Shown one piece after another: positions 51,938-62,320 of a stretch of DNA of 64,000 nucleotides. Source of the DNA: Aquila chrysaetos chrysaetos (lineage: Eukaryota; Chordata; Aves; Accipitriformes; Accipitridae); NCBI RefSeq assembly GCF_900496995.4, contig NC_044004.1, positions 80,111,538-80,175,537 on the forward strand, in the 5' to 3' direction. The number at the start of each line of letters is the position of its first letter. Positions within the stretch are counted from its first letter, which is position 1. The notes under the pieces were generated by a model. It worked only from the letters and a program-made list of their open reading frames with translations. It was not told where the DNA came from and searched no databases. A program made the translations under genes and the position numbers.

Positions 51938-52877
51938 CTTCCTTTTGACACCATCTCTTACACTTTCCATTTCTATACTCCAGTCTTTTAAATATATTCA
52001 TGAGAAGTGAAGTCACGATGGGTTTCCCAACCCTCGAAACTTCTTTTCTATAGGAATAACCAGGATAACCACTTCGTCAGTAAAGCAAGCTGGGAACAGA
52101 ACTGAAATGTCCTGAGTCCTACTCCAGTTCTTGTTACGCTGCACAGACCAAACATATGATAAAGCACAGCATTTTTCATTGAAGAAACAAATGCAAATGT
52201 ATTCAGTGAAAAATCATGTTATATAATTGACTGTTGTGTAAATCCCAAAGTGAATTAGGTGATTCATTGTTGGATTTCTGTTTTTTTCAACGCGTACAAC
52301 TGTAAGCCCATAATCCTGAACAGTTTAATCTAAATTTCTCTTTTTTTTTTTCACTTTTAGGAGATCTGCTTTTTGAATGTGAATATAAAATATAAACATC
52401 AATTTTCTTGTACTTTCAGGCTTTGTTCATGAGCTATGTACTGGTGTCACAATGCCAAACTAATTCTCGAAGCACTTGCTGCTGGTTTCCAGCATCTTGG
52501 CTAGTCATGCAGTGATAGTTTCTAATTCCAGCTCCCGTTGATTGATTGCACTGCATTGATACAAAGCCAGAACACCCTGAATCCTATCCTATCTTGTCCA
52601 AACCTGATTTCCTGATCCATGTACGCAATTTACAACAAGGTACATACTTGAGTTGCCAAGCGTAGAAGTCTGGCCTGCATGACTGAGGAGGAGGAGATCT
52701 TACTGATCATCCCTCTCCTAGTCCCTGGTGGGATGAAAACTACCTATGTCACACCAATGAACTGAATTAATCAGACAGCTAAAATACGAAATTGAAGTAG
52801 ATGTTTTGAGCTCACGTCCATGAATTACAAATAGTTCAATACTATTAAATTTTACACATCACACATTCTTTAGCTAC

Positions 52878-53151
52878 CTAAAAGTTGCCTCCTCTTGGCC
52901 TCACTCTGGGTAACATCTGGCTGAAAAACAATTTTCTTACAGGTGGATTGGCTCTTAATTTTCAAGATAAAATGTGTTACTGCTGCTCTTGTAAATGTGT
53001 AGTCCATTACAGCAGGTAATGAAAAAACCATCTGTCTATGGTAGTAATCTTCAGTGAAAGCAATCTCGCATAAAAGTTCATACTCTCCCACAGGATGCTT
53101 TAATGAAAAAAGTAAAGCAGCAGGAACATAATTCCTAAATATTTCTTGATT
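52878..53151 (-). CDS. Candidate exon, unknown product
   Basis: A minus-strand frame open over 52870-53205 has a protein-like composition. It includes PVGEYELLCEIAFTEDYY, FSLPAVMDYTFTRAAV and PDVTQSEAKRRQLLG, with many acidic and basic residues, unlike the F/L/I/N/K-heavy translation typical of this DNA. A pyrimidine-rich acceptor (TTTTCTTTATTTTGGAG) ends at 53152, and a possible donor TTTTAG|GTAGCT is at 52878/52877. Another GTAAGA donor lies inside, after the codons for KSQST. The implied exon of 274 nt would not keep frame alone. I do not recognise the protein. It could be an exon of a minus-strand gene, a dead exon or chance. It is the most coding-like non-repeat segment in the window. 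Confidence 0.28.
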
Positions 53152-53205
53152 CTCCAAAATAAAGAAAATCAGAGAGGCCAAATGCACTCTAGAGAAGCAG
53201 ATCAC

Positions 53206-56200
53206 TCATCTCAATAACGCATTCTGCTAAAGGACAATTGTTCACTTTTCAGAGGAGTTGGCAGAAGTTTAACTGTAAGGTCCAATCTAATGTTTATGAA
53301 CTACTAGTCAGCAGTCACCTCTTAAAAATCTATTGTTAAGTGTATAGCTGTTGGTACCAAGTCAGCTGCTGACAAGGAAGTAATTTAAAGAACTCAGCCT
53401 GATTCCAAATATACAGAAAAAAATCTATATTTTAAAAGTACATAAAAATAAAAAAAGTTGTATTTTTATGTGAACAAAAGAAAATATCATTCTTAGATAG
53501 ATCTTGTTTTGTAGGAAGAAAAAAAAAAAATTATAGTGGATACAAAACAACCTATTCGGTGCTACCAGGAAAGTGATGAGCCTACTAATACCCTTAAACC
53601 ATGAAACCTCTCAAGTACAATGATAGTGGTTGGCTTATGGAGCCCTCTTAAAAGCCAAAGATCCTGAAAGAATAAAAAGCCGAAATATATTAAGAAGGTA
53701 CTATGAGAAACATAGGGACTTATATATCCCTTACCTCATGAAGAAAAAGGAAAACCAAAATATTGACTGAGTTTATCCATTCCAGTGTACCCACACTATA
53801 TTTTTACTTAAAATCAGAATTAGATTATGTACATTGGATTTTGCCCCTAACAGTTTTAAGCCAGTTCAATACCTACAGAAATGGACCATTTAGATTAAAC
53901 CAAGAATGAAAGCTGAATGATACAGCTTCAATGGTGATCTTGCTGCCCCTATTTTTTCTTAGGTTTTCTGTCTTCTGTCATGTGCGTGTCACTTCTCCTT
54001 CCTTTCTTTTTCAAGTACTATTGCATCCATCATCCCTGCCTGATCTTCTAGGAAGCTTTCAAGTACGGAACGGGAGCCAGAGAGCTGCTCAGTCTGTGTT
54101 TAGAGCCGAAGCCAATCTAGCTACAGAGAAGAGACAACTGTCTGGCTGCAGATGGATGGAACTGGCTAAGTTCCACTATTAACATCTCCATGCACAGTAT
54201 GCTGAAGGGTGAATTGAGAGCTGATTTTAACTATGATACTTCTCTGAGAAATAAAGCAGAACTGAAAATGAGATACTGAGAAGGACTCTTCTATTGTCTT
54301 TGCATGCAAAAGGGAAATGCTACTGGTTTTCCCTTTGTAAACACACAGATTTTCGACACACAGATTTGCATGGGCTATGATGAGAATCGTGTATATGAGG
54401 TTTTGAAAATGCTGATAGCGCTTCCTTACATCTGAAAATCACTGAGACAAGTAGAGTTCTAGCAAAGAGGAGATACCAGATATGCCAAAAATATGGGATT
54501 TCCATGTCTGCAGTGCCAAATATCTTATTCCATTCTAGAGATCAAAGAATTCTGTAATGCTATTCCTGCAGAGCGAATTTCTGTGCTCTTGGTTCAGTTG
54601 CAAAGTGATGAGGCAGGAACAGAGTTTGGGCCAAGAACTGCAGTGCACAGACAAAACCTGAGTGAATGCAGAAAAGGTAAATTCTAACAGTGCTGTAATT
54701 TACATTTTGCTGGGTCTCAGTGTGTTTTAACTGATCTATATAAAACCAAAACATGCACTGCAAATTAAAAAAACCCCTAAAAACAGTACTGAGCAGACAA
54801 GGGAATATAGTCAGTGGGCCACTACCAAGAAGAAACATGAGAAAAAAGGCAAGGAAAGCCTCCACTGAGCAGAAATGACCAGTGGGAAATCTGAACTGAC
54901 CCTGTTATGGTTTTTGTATCTAGCAAGTACTCAGCAGACTTAAGTTGCAGTACTACTGTTAATCTGCGTGGGTAGTAGTATAGTGATAAAACAGCTACAG
55001 GTTAAGTCTTCACACAAAAGTTATCTTGCTAAGAGTTTCCCAAAAAGGCTTTTGTGACTACAACTAGGAACCTCCAACATGGAATTCATGGACAGGATTT
55101 CAAAAGAATATTACAAAGCAATAAGGTTTTCAGTAGAACTGATAAACAGAGGTAGATTTACTTTGCAATACATTAATTTTGAGCCAAGTTTCTGTTTTCT
55201 TCTGTTTTATTGTGTTTTCATGAGTGAAAAGCAGAATATTAAAGCCAGTTCTCAGTACAGGGCTGTTCTAAAGGTTATGCAGAACTTGGGACAATATTTG
55301 GGATTCAAAATTAGCAGCTGAATACCTAATATTCAGATGATGCGTTTTATAAATTCCCCTCTTTTTACTTGCAATGTAAAAAAAAAAAAAAAAAAAAAGT
55401 GGCTCATTGCTATAGCTACAACCAACATCATATACCTGAAATACACATTTGTTTAACTTGTGCTCATATTCAGTAAGATGCTCATGGTATTCTGTATTAC
55501 AAATGTCATGAGATCTTTCTCCTGTAATTAGATGAAAATCATACTCTTGATCAGGTAACTTCTTCTCTGGGAACCGTTCAAATCTAGTGAGAATCTCTGA
55601 AAATATACTGAAGTTATTTTAGAATGCTAGGTTAGCAACATGCAAGCAAGAAAAAAAGCGCCTAATTTTCTTCGCACACATAGACTGCAGTAAACTTTTT
55701 TAACAGTGAAGAATCACCACAGACTTTTTAAAATAGGCTTGTTGCTTTAAACTAGAAGCCTTACCATCTGTTCTATACTAATTAAGAATGCAAAGAGAAC
55801 ACATTTCACAGTACATCAGCACATAGTAAGATTAAACTGTTTCAATGACTAGGTAAAAGCTTCCCATGCTCATACAATGATATTTCCAGCTGTGTTTCCC
55901 ATGTTCGTGACATAAATAAGGAAAAATGATACCCTAGATATCATGAAAGTTTTACAGTTACTATACAGTTACTGCTATTAGATACAATGATCTGTCAGCT
56001 TAGGACTGCAGTACTCAGAGCAGGTATTTTCAAATCAAACCTAAATTTTAAATATGCCTTTAAAGTTATACACTTACTCAGACACCTTGTCTTTATGAAG
56101 GCATTCTTAGGCATTCTGATTTTAAGGCATACTGCAGTTGCAAAGGCAATGTTATCAAAGGAAAGACTAAAAATGTGTGATTGCTATACTTAAACCATCT

Positions 56201-57600
56201 TAGAGCTGAACAGTAACTTCACTGCTGCCTCTGAAAGGTAATTTTCAATTCTAAAGGATACTGATTGAAATCTAAAACTATTTACAAAAGGTTTCTAGTT
56301 CTGCGTTCAGCATTGACTAGATGGAATATTTTCCACCATTTTAAAATCCGCTAACTTAACTGTAGTTGTGTCAGTTTGTTCTTTTGAATCTGGACTAGGA
56401 ACTCAGTGCAAAAGTGAAGAGACAGTATAAAGAACAGCTTAAACTTATTTAGAAGTAGAGCAACTTAGGCTAAAAGAATGTATGCAAAAATATCATAGCT
56501 ACCTTAGCTAACATGAAAACTCACTACTGGCAATGAGTATGAATCATATTTACTGAGATACTACTTTTATTAATATTTGGGAAATCTAAAAGGTGCTGAG
56601 GAATGCTTAGGTCAGAAAATGACATCTGGCTGGTGATAATCACAAACGGAAGTATTCCTTTAAAGAGTAAAATTGAATGTGTCTGAATCTGCAAAAATCA
56701 TAAATGCAGAATATAATGGGTGAAATACAGAGAGATTTAAGAAGTAATCAAAAGTAAGAACAGATATTTAAATACATGAAAAGCAGTCAGGTTGAAATAA
56801 AAAGCGTGTGTTTGCCAAACTGTAAGAAAAAAATGGGACAAGTGAAAGTATTCCTTGTCTTTTATTAAAGATGAGATACCGTGAGATTCTGCAACGAAGC
56901 ATCACTGGGTCCATCAGGCTTCCACTGACTGCTGTTGGTTCAGATTGAAAACGGGAACAGCTATGGTTTAAGAATGAGGATTTGTAAGCCATGTATAAGA
57001 AAGTTCATAGAATCATCCAGAGTTCTGACTATAAACCAGTCATTAAACGTGCAGAGGATGGATAATAGACTGCACATTTTAAAAATGTATTCTTTAAATT
57101 ACTTAGAAAAGTATACACTGCATAAACTAGCATTCAGTGTTGGAGATGCTATATCTGATTTGAAGTGAATTGTCGGTTTCTGCTTTTCCCTGTTTCTTCA
57201 GATTTTTTAAATAACATTTCATATTGTATAAACATAACTTGCTTTATAAAAAAATCCTCTGAATAAATAGTTGCACGTATTATATAAATCAATCCTTTCT
57301 TTTTTAAGTTTCATACCAATGCTGCTGTTATATTTCCCCATTCCGCTTCAACAATTACCTATAACAAAAAAATCAAACGCATTCACAGCATTTCTCTATT
57401 GGACTGCCTCTTTGGACAGCCCTTTTAAGTTTTTTATTTTCGGTCTCTGTATATTTCCACCAAACTTATTTGGACAGAGAATCTAGTCACGCAGGCTTAA
57501 TAAATGACTGGTCACCAATGCTGAACTGTTGTAGTTACTCCCTTGCTCTATGTTATCTTGCTGCAGTTATGATTTAGCTTAGACATCTTTGAGATGGAGG
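53206..57600. other. Non-coding stretch before the CpG island
   Basis: No supported gene. An A run of 21 bases lies at 55378-55398. Short frames at 53931-54182, 54560-54865 and 57271-57486 lack recognisable domains or convincing splice pairs. Confidence 0.5.
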
Positions 57601-58144
57601 TACTGTGTTTTACAGTGCAGCGGGGTGAGCAGGGCCATTGGAGGCGGACAGCCAGCCTTACCGATGGTCCTGCTCAGCCCTCGTAACTCAGCCCTTAGCC
57701 AGCAACCTTGTTTTAAACCGTTTTGCGTGCTGACCCACCTGCTACCAGCGCTTGAGGAACACTGATAAAGATTCTCTTTAAAGAATGCACGAACAGTTTG
57801 AAAAAAGCCCATTCGGCGTTTGTGTTAAACGGGACTTTCAGAGGGCGTTTTATTTACTCTATTTTGGGGGAGTAAATGAGGGGAAGGCACCCCATGAGAA
57901 GGGCAGATACAATGCGGCAGCCCTGTCAGAGGGGTGGCCCAGGGTCCCTCATGGCTGCCTAAAGGGCTCTGAGGGGGCTTTTGGGTGCACCCCAGAGAAG
58001 GCTTTCAGACAAAAGAAAAAGGAAAAAAAAAAAAGGGGGGAGAAAGAACACAACCACTGATAATGAACTTGTCAGACAGCCGAGCAAGCAGACAGGCACC
58101 CGAAGGCTCCAGGCACCCTGCTCCCAGGAGGCTTGCCGCCAGCT

Positions 58145-58155
58145 CCTTACCTGGG
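58145..58155 (-). other. Consensus splice-donor sequence
   Basis: On the minus strand the sequence reads CCCAG|GTAAGG, with the exon ending at 58151 and the intron starting at 58150. This is an almost ideal 5' splice site placed within the CpG island, as expected at the end of a first exon transcribed leftwards. No ATG occurs on the minus strand for several hundred bases upstream of it, which would fit a non-coding first exon. A weaker donor, ATCG|GTAAGG, is near 57660, also on the minus strand. Confidence 0.35.
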
Positions 58156-58425
58156 CGCCCGGCTGAGGAAAGACTCCGGGCGGGGCTGCCGCCCCCGCGC
58201 TCCCCTCTACCCCTTCCCGCCCTTCTGGAAGCTTCTCTGCCCCCTCAGGGCCGGCAGGGGGAGCGCCAGCCGAGCTCCCGCCCGGGCTGTGAGGGGGCGC
58301 GTGCCGAGGAGCTGGGTGCTTGGCGTTTTCCTCTCCGGTTACTGGGTCTCTTCGTGTTGATAACGCCGTGTAACCGGGAGGGATCTCCCCCTTTCTCTGC
58401 CCTACTGCCTGAGAAAAGAAAAAAC

Positions 58426-58443
58426 TTTTTTTTTTTTTTTTTT
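58426..58443. repeat. T18 homopolymer in the CpG island
   Basis: Eighteen T interrupt the G+C-rich block, followed by CCCC and a second T8 run. On the minus strand it is an A run. Confidence 0.9.
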
Positions 58444-58701
58444 CCCCTTTGTTTTTTTTCCTTCTAGCGGGGGTAGCGCTCTGAGCAGCTGGTTATCGCT
58501 GGGACGCTCCTCTCAGCGTCCGGGTCGCTTTGCTTTCTTTCAGCTGTGTCACCGGCTAACGTGTGAGGTCACTCGTTTCCCTCTGCTTGTGGTGATATTG
58601 TATGACGGTGGATTGTGCTTTCGCGCTCTTAGCCCCGTGTGTCTCCTCCCCTGGAAAAAGCAGCGGGCTTTCCTTCCACGCGTGTCCCCTGAGCACCGCC
58701 A

Positions 58702-58729
58702 CCCGCCCGGCCCGGCCCGGCCCGGCCCT
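58702..58729 (-). promoter_or_regulatory. G-quadruplex motif in CpG island
   Basis: The plus strand has ACCCGCCCGG followed by CCCGG repeats. The minus strand therefore has six GGG runs with spacers of one or two bases, the short-loop pattern that favours a stable quadruplex. It lies within the probable promoter. Folding is inferred from the pattern. Confidence 0.7.
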
Positions 58730-58800
58730 GTGCTGGCTTCTCCCCGCAGCAGCACCTGCCGGGGGTGGGGGGGAGACAAGACGGTGTTGCGCATTTGCAG

Positions 58801-59351
58801 GCAGGGGAGGGTTAACTTTGCTCTTCGTCGTGATGTGTGGAGGGATAATTGTTTTTCTTATCTGTTGGCAGAACTTCTCTCCCCCCCCACCCCCCCCTTT
58901 AATAAACTGAACAGCAGGGTACTAATAAAAGAAACGGCTATTACTAAAGCATGTTTCTGTTGTAGAAGAAAACAAGTTCATGATTTTGTTTTTATCGGAG
59001 TCCAACATCCCTTAAGGGAGTAGGATAGGTTTAAAGTAGCTATTAAAATTATTGCTGGGAAATGAAATTTGATTAAAAAAGCAGCAGCCCCATTGCTTTA
59101 CAAAAGCATTCAAGTAAAATAGTGCTGTTTCAGGTCGTTATTTGAGCTCCATGTGCTGCTTTATTGAAGATAGCTACTTAAAATATTACAGATATGAAAT
59201 GGAAAACTGTCTTAACCTTTTATTATTTGATATTTGAACAACAAATACAGGCCACTACAAGGTAAAAGACTTGCTTGCCTCATTAGTAAATGCTTATTAT
59301 TTCTGTAGCACAAATGGGAATGACTCTCACACAGTAGTACTACGTTATTTT
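58801..59351. other. Right edge of the CpG island and A+T-rich DNA
   Basis: A C-rich string with two runs of eight or nearly eight C separated by A lies at about 58880-58897. It is a further G-rich motif on the minus strand. CpG becomes rare after about 58850. No gene is recognised. Confidence 0.5.
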
Positions 59352-59389
59352 TATATATATATATATATGTTTGTTTTTTTTTTTTTTTT
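59352..59389. repeat. (TA)8 then T16
   Basis: A TA dinucleotide run at 59352-59368 is followed by GTTTG and a T run at 59374-59389. It is a simple microsatellite about 0.6 kb from the CpG island. Confidence 0.88.
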
Positions 59390-61719
59390 AAATTCACACT
59401 GTGCAGCTTGGAAACTTGAAAAACACTCATTGTTTTCTCACTGTTTTCAAGGGCATCCAGCAGTCAGGTCCTTGGTGATGCATGTTGTTAGGTGTCATTA
59501 GGCACCAGCATAGGAAATGTTGGTATCTCATGCCTGGTTTTAAGATTGACTTCTGCAGAAATATGTGAAAGAGCAGAGCAAATATGAATAGTGATTGCAT
59601 CTTCGGTACACTGGTCATTTGTGTCCTCAGAAAGACAAGTCTTTGCTAACCGGTAACATGGAAGGATGCAGAACTCAGGGGTGTAAAGCAGCTTGGTGCA
59701 TTTTAATGTGTCTTCCACCACTATTAACACTGTTGAAACAGTTGGTTTTGGATGAAACTGCCTAAATCTTCATTGTCTTGAGTTACTGTCATTCATACAG
59801 CTCCTACTTTCTCTCCCTTTTCTCCTGTGTGTATTGATACAGTCATGCTCACAAATCCTGAATTGCAGGTAGGCAGTGTTGCAGGTTTTTCTCCTCAGTT
59901 TTAGTCAAGTATGCAGAAATGTCCTCCTGAAGTGCTGCAGAATGAAAGCTCTGTGAAATTTCTTTAAAAATATGATAGTGCAGAAGGGAAACTTCTGGGA
60001 CAGTACTATTCCTTTTGGTGATTAGAATGGGGCAGAGGAAAGTGTGTGTGTGTGTTTGGGGGTTTTTGTTTGTTTTGAAGTGGGCCCACAAGTGTGAAGT
60101 GACTGTCATTTCTCCCTGAAACTGTGTCCTAAAAGCCCATGTGTGAAGCTGCAGTACATGTGCTGAAGACCAATGCTCTGTGGCCACAAAATAATGTCAG
60201 GACTGAAATAAGCCAGCTTTTGGATGACATACTGAATTCATAGTTAGCAGAGGTGGCAATAGTGCCTGTAAGGGAACTGAAATACCAAAGCAATCATTGC
60301 CTGTAAATATAAACTTCTACTTGCTAGCAGCCTGCTGTAGGAAAGTCTGTGGTAGCCCTCGACCCTCACACAGGTCAAGTAGTAGCATGAGCCAAACAGG
60401 TGCTAGGAAGACCATCTCCTGTATGTTTTCCATTCTACCAAAATGGATTATACATAGTGTAATATAAACACTTTATTTACTAACCTTTATTCTGCTGAAT
60501 AAAGAAAAGTCTTGTTAGAAGGAGAGAGTAGGATAGTTGCTTGAAAGTAGAAAATGGGGGTTCAGGTCTCTGATGTGCCTACCTTAGACCAGGTAATTAA
60601 GTGTGGGTTACCCAAATCCTAGCTCTTCCTATATGTTTTTAATAATAATAATTTTTTTTTTAAAAAAGGTTTTCTTCTGACATGAAATGAGAAAAATTCT
60701 ACAACCTCAAAAATAAAAAAAAAACAACAGGGCAACTTTTGTGCCCAATTTGGAAAGTATCTATAAATAAGCATCGAATGGTATATAAGATAAGTAACTG
60801 CCATTCACACAAAGAATAGTAATCTTGCATAAAATAGTATTACTGACTTCACAAAGGAAAGTTTCAGACATTGGCACCATATGTGTGTGTAAACAGCGCT
60901 TATGTCATCAACTAGAAAAACCTCTATGTTAATACTTGTATTACATTGATTTTATAGAATTGTGTTCCCTTATGGACATAGGGAAGCTGCCAATATTTGA
61001 CAATACTTGTATTTTGTTTTGATCAGATCAAGCTTTTGCACTGAGAGAATGTTGCCAAGATATTTGGCTCATAGTAGATAAGTATACTTCAATTTTTCTG
61101 TATGCCTTTGTCTGTTGCAGCTTTTTTTAACAAATGGGTTTAATTAGTGATAATACTGAAAGTGAGACAAACTAGAATGCTCAATTCTTTGCTAGAAATA
61201 CTTGTTTTGCTTAAGTGGAAGTGTGAATCTGTCCGAAAAGGAGAGTTGTACACTTTCAATTCAGAATGCATGTTGTCAAACAGCTCAGGTGGCTGTCATG
61301 GGGAGAGTCCTGCTGTGTATGTATTCAAGCCATCTTTTACAAGCTTTGCTGGCTGTATACAGTTTTCAAAAAAGCACTTAAAATAGTGAGTTTGTCCCGT
61401 AAAATTCAGAGTAACTGAGGCTTGACCCCTGTGCTTAAGTAAGAGGGTGTCCTGTATTTCCGTGCCTTATTCATGTTGTCATTTTGTATGTATAATGGGC
61501 TCTAGCAGTAAATTCACAGTGTTATTGTAAAAGTTCTCCAGTAGGTACCATCTTCACTATTTTCAGGTAAATGCTTTGGAGAAGAGGGATTTTTTGTATT
61601 GCTGAGTTCTGTAGTAAAAAAGTGGTAATAAGCAAAAATGCTGCTGTTCGTTTGTCGGCTAGTCTTACTGTAATTGTATGTCAAGGAGCATTTTCTGTGA
61701 CGTATAGATAAATGTCTCG
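59390..61719. other. Non-coding stretch
   Basis: It holds a (GT)n run at about 60042-60055, an (AAT)n plus T10 string at about 60641-60661 and no supported gene. The 112-codon minus-strand frame at 59849-60187 is unremarkable. A TGACGT word (CRE half-site type) is at about 61697-61702, just before the LTR. Confidence 0.5.
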
Positions 61720-61724
61720 TGTAT

Positions 61725-62315
61725 TGTCATGGTTTAACCCCAGCCAGCAGCTAAGCACCATGCAGCTGCTTGCTCACTCCTCCTCGCATTGGGATGGGGA
61801 GGAGAATCGAAAAAAGTAAAATGCATGGGTTGATAAGAACAGTTTAATAACTACAGTAAAATAAAATAAAATAATAATAATAATAGTAAAATATAATAAT
61901 TATAGTAATGAAAAGGAATATATGAAAAAAAAAAAAAAAGAGGGAAATAAACCCCAGGAAAATACAAGTGATGTACAGTGCAATTGCTCACCACCCACTG
62001 ACCGATGCCTGAGCAGTGATCTGCCCCTCCCAGCCAACTCCGCCCAGTTTATATACTGAGCATGATGTTCTATGGTATGGAACATCCCCTTGGCTAGTTC
62101 AGGTCAGCTGTCTGGTCCATGCTCCTTCCCAGCTTCTTGTGCACCTGCTTGCCGGCAAAGCATGGGAAACTGAAAAATCCTTAACTTAGGATAAGTGCTA
62201 CTTAACACACTGATGTTTTAGTGTTACCATCAACATTATTCTCACAGTAAATCCAAAACACACTGTACCAGCTACTCAGAAGAAAATTAACTCTATCCCA
62301 GCCAAAACCAGGACA
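61725..62315 (-). mobile_element. Solo LTR, ERVL-like, 591 bp
   Basis: The plus strand runs from TGTCATGGTTTAACCCCAGC to AAAACCAGGACA, with a perfect 5-bp duplication, TGTAT, at 61720-61724 and 62316-62320. It is the same LTR type and orientation as the copy at 20457-21028 and aligns with it over its length, including GTGCAATTGCTCACCACCC, TATGGTATGGAA and ATCCTTA/GACATTA blocks. On the minus strand a TATATAAA box lies at 62048-62055 and an ATTAAA poly(A)-type word at 61843-61848. An A+T-rich insertion or expansion with AATA and AAT units plus an A run fills about 61855-61940. No viral genes remain. Its intact TATA box and its position about 3 kb from the CpG island could allow promoter activity, which is inference. 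Confidence 0.94.
62048..62055 (-). promoter_or_regulatory. TATA box of the LTR
   Basis: TATATAAA on the minus strand, in the U3-like part of the LTR and about 200 bases upstream of the ATTAAA word. The matching place in the 20.46-kb copy reads TATAGGAA, so only this copy keeps it. Confidence 0.6.
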
Positions 62316-62320
62316 TGTAT

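Larger units (their letters stand above)
58070..58800. promoter_or_regulatory. CpG island, probable promoter
   Basis: By eye I count about 50 CpG pairs between 58081 and 58800 in DNA of roughly 60% G+C, against near absence of CpG in the rest of the window. It includes GC boxes (GGGCGGGG at about 58178-58185, CCCGCC at about 58216 and 58277) and a CCCGG array at 58706-58728. No TATA box is obvious. CpG islands usually mark promoters of widely expressed or developmental genes. A strong splice donor on the minus strand (58151/58150) favours transcription toward lower coordinates, but both directions are possible. No start codon with a protein I recognise was found, so the first exon may be non-coding. 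Open frames here (for example 57985-58467 plus) reflect high G+C. Confidence 0.8.

Noticed and set aside
57985..58467. 160-codon plus-strand frame in the CpG island
   Set aside because: Starts in a lysine-rich A/G run and ends in a poly-F stretch from the T18 tract. High G+C reduces stops, and no domain is seen.
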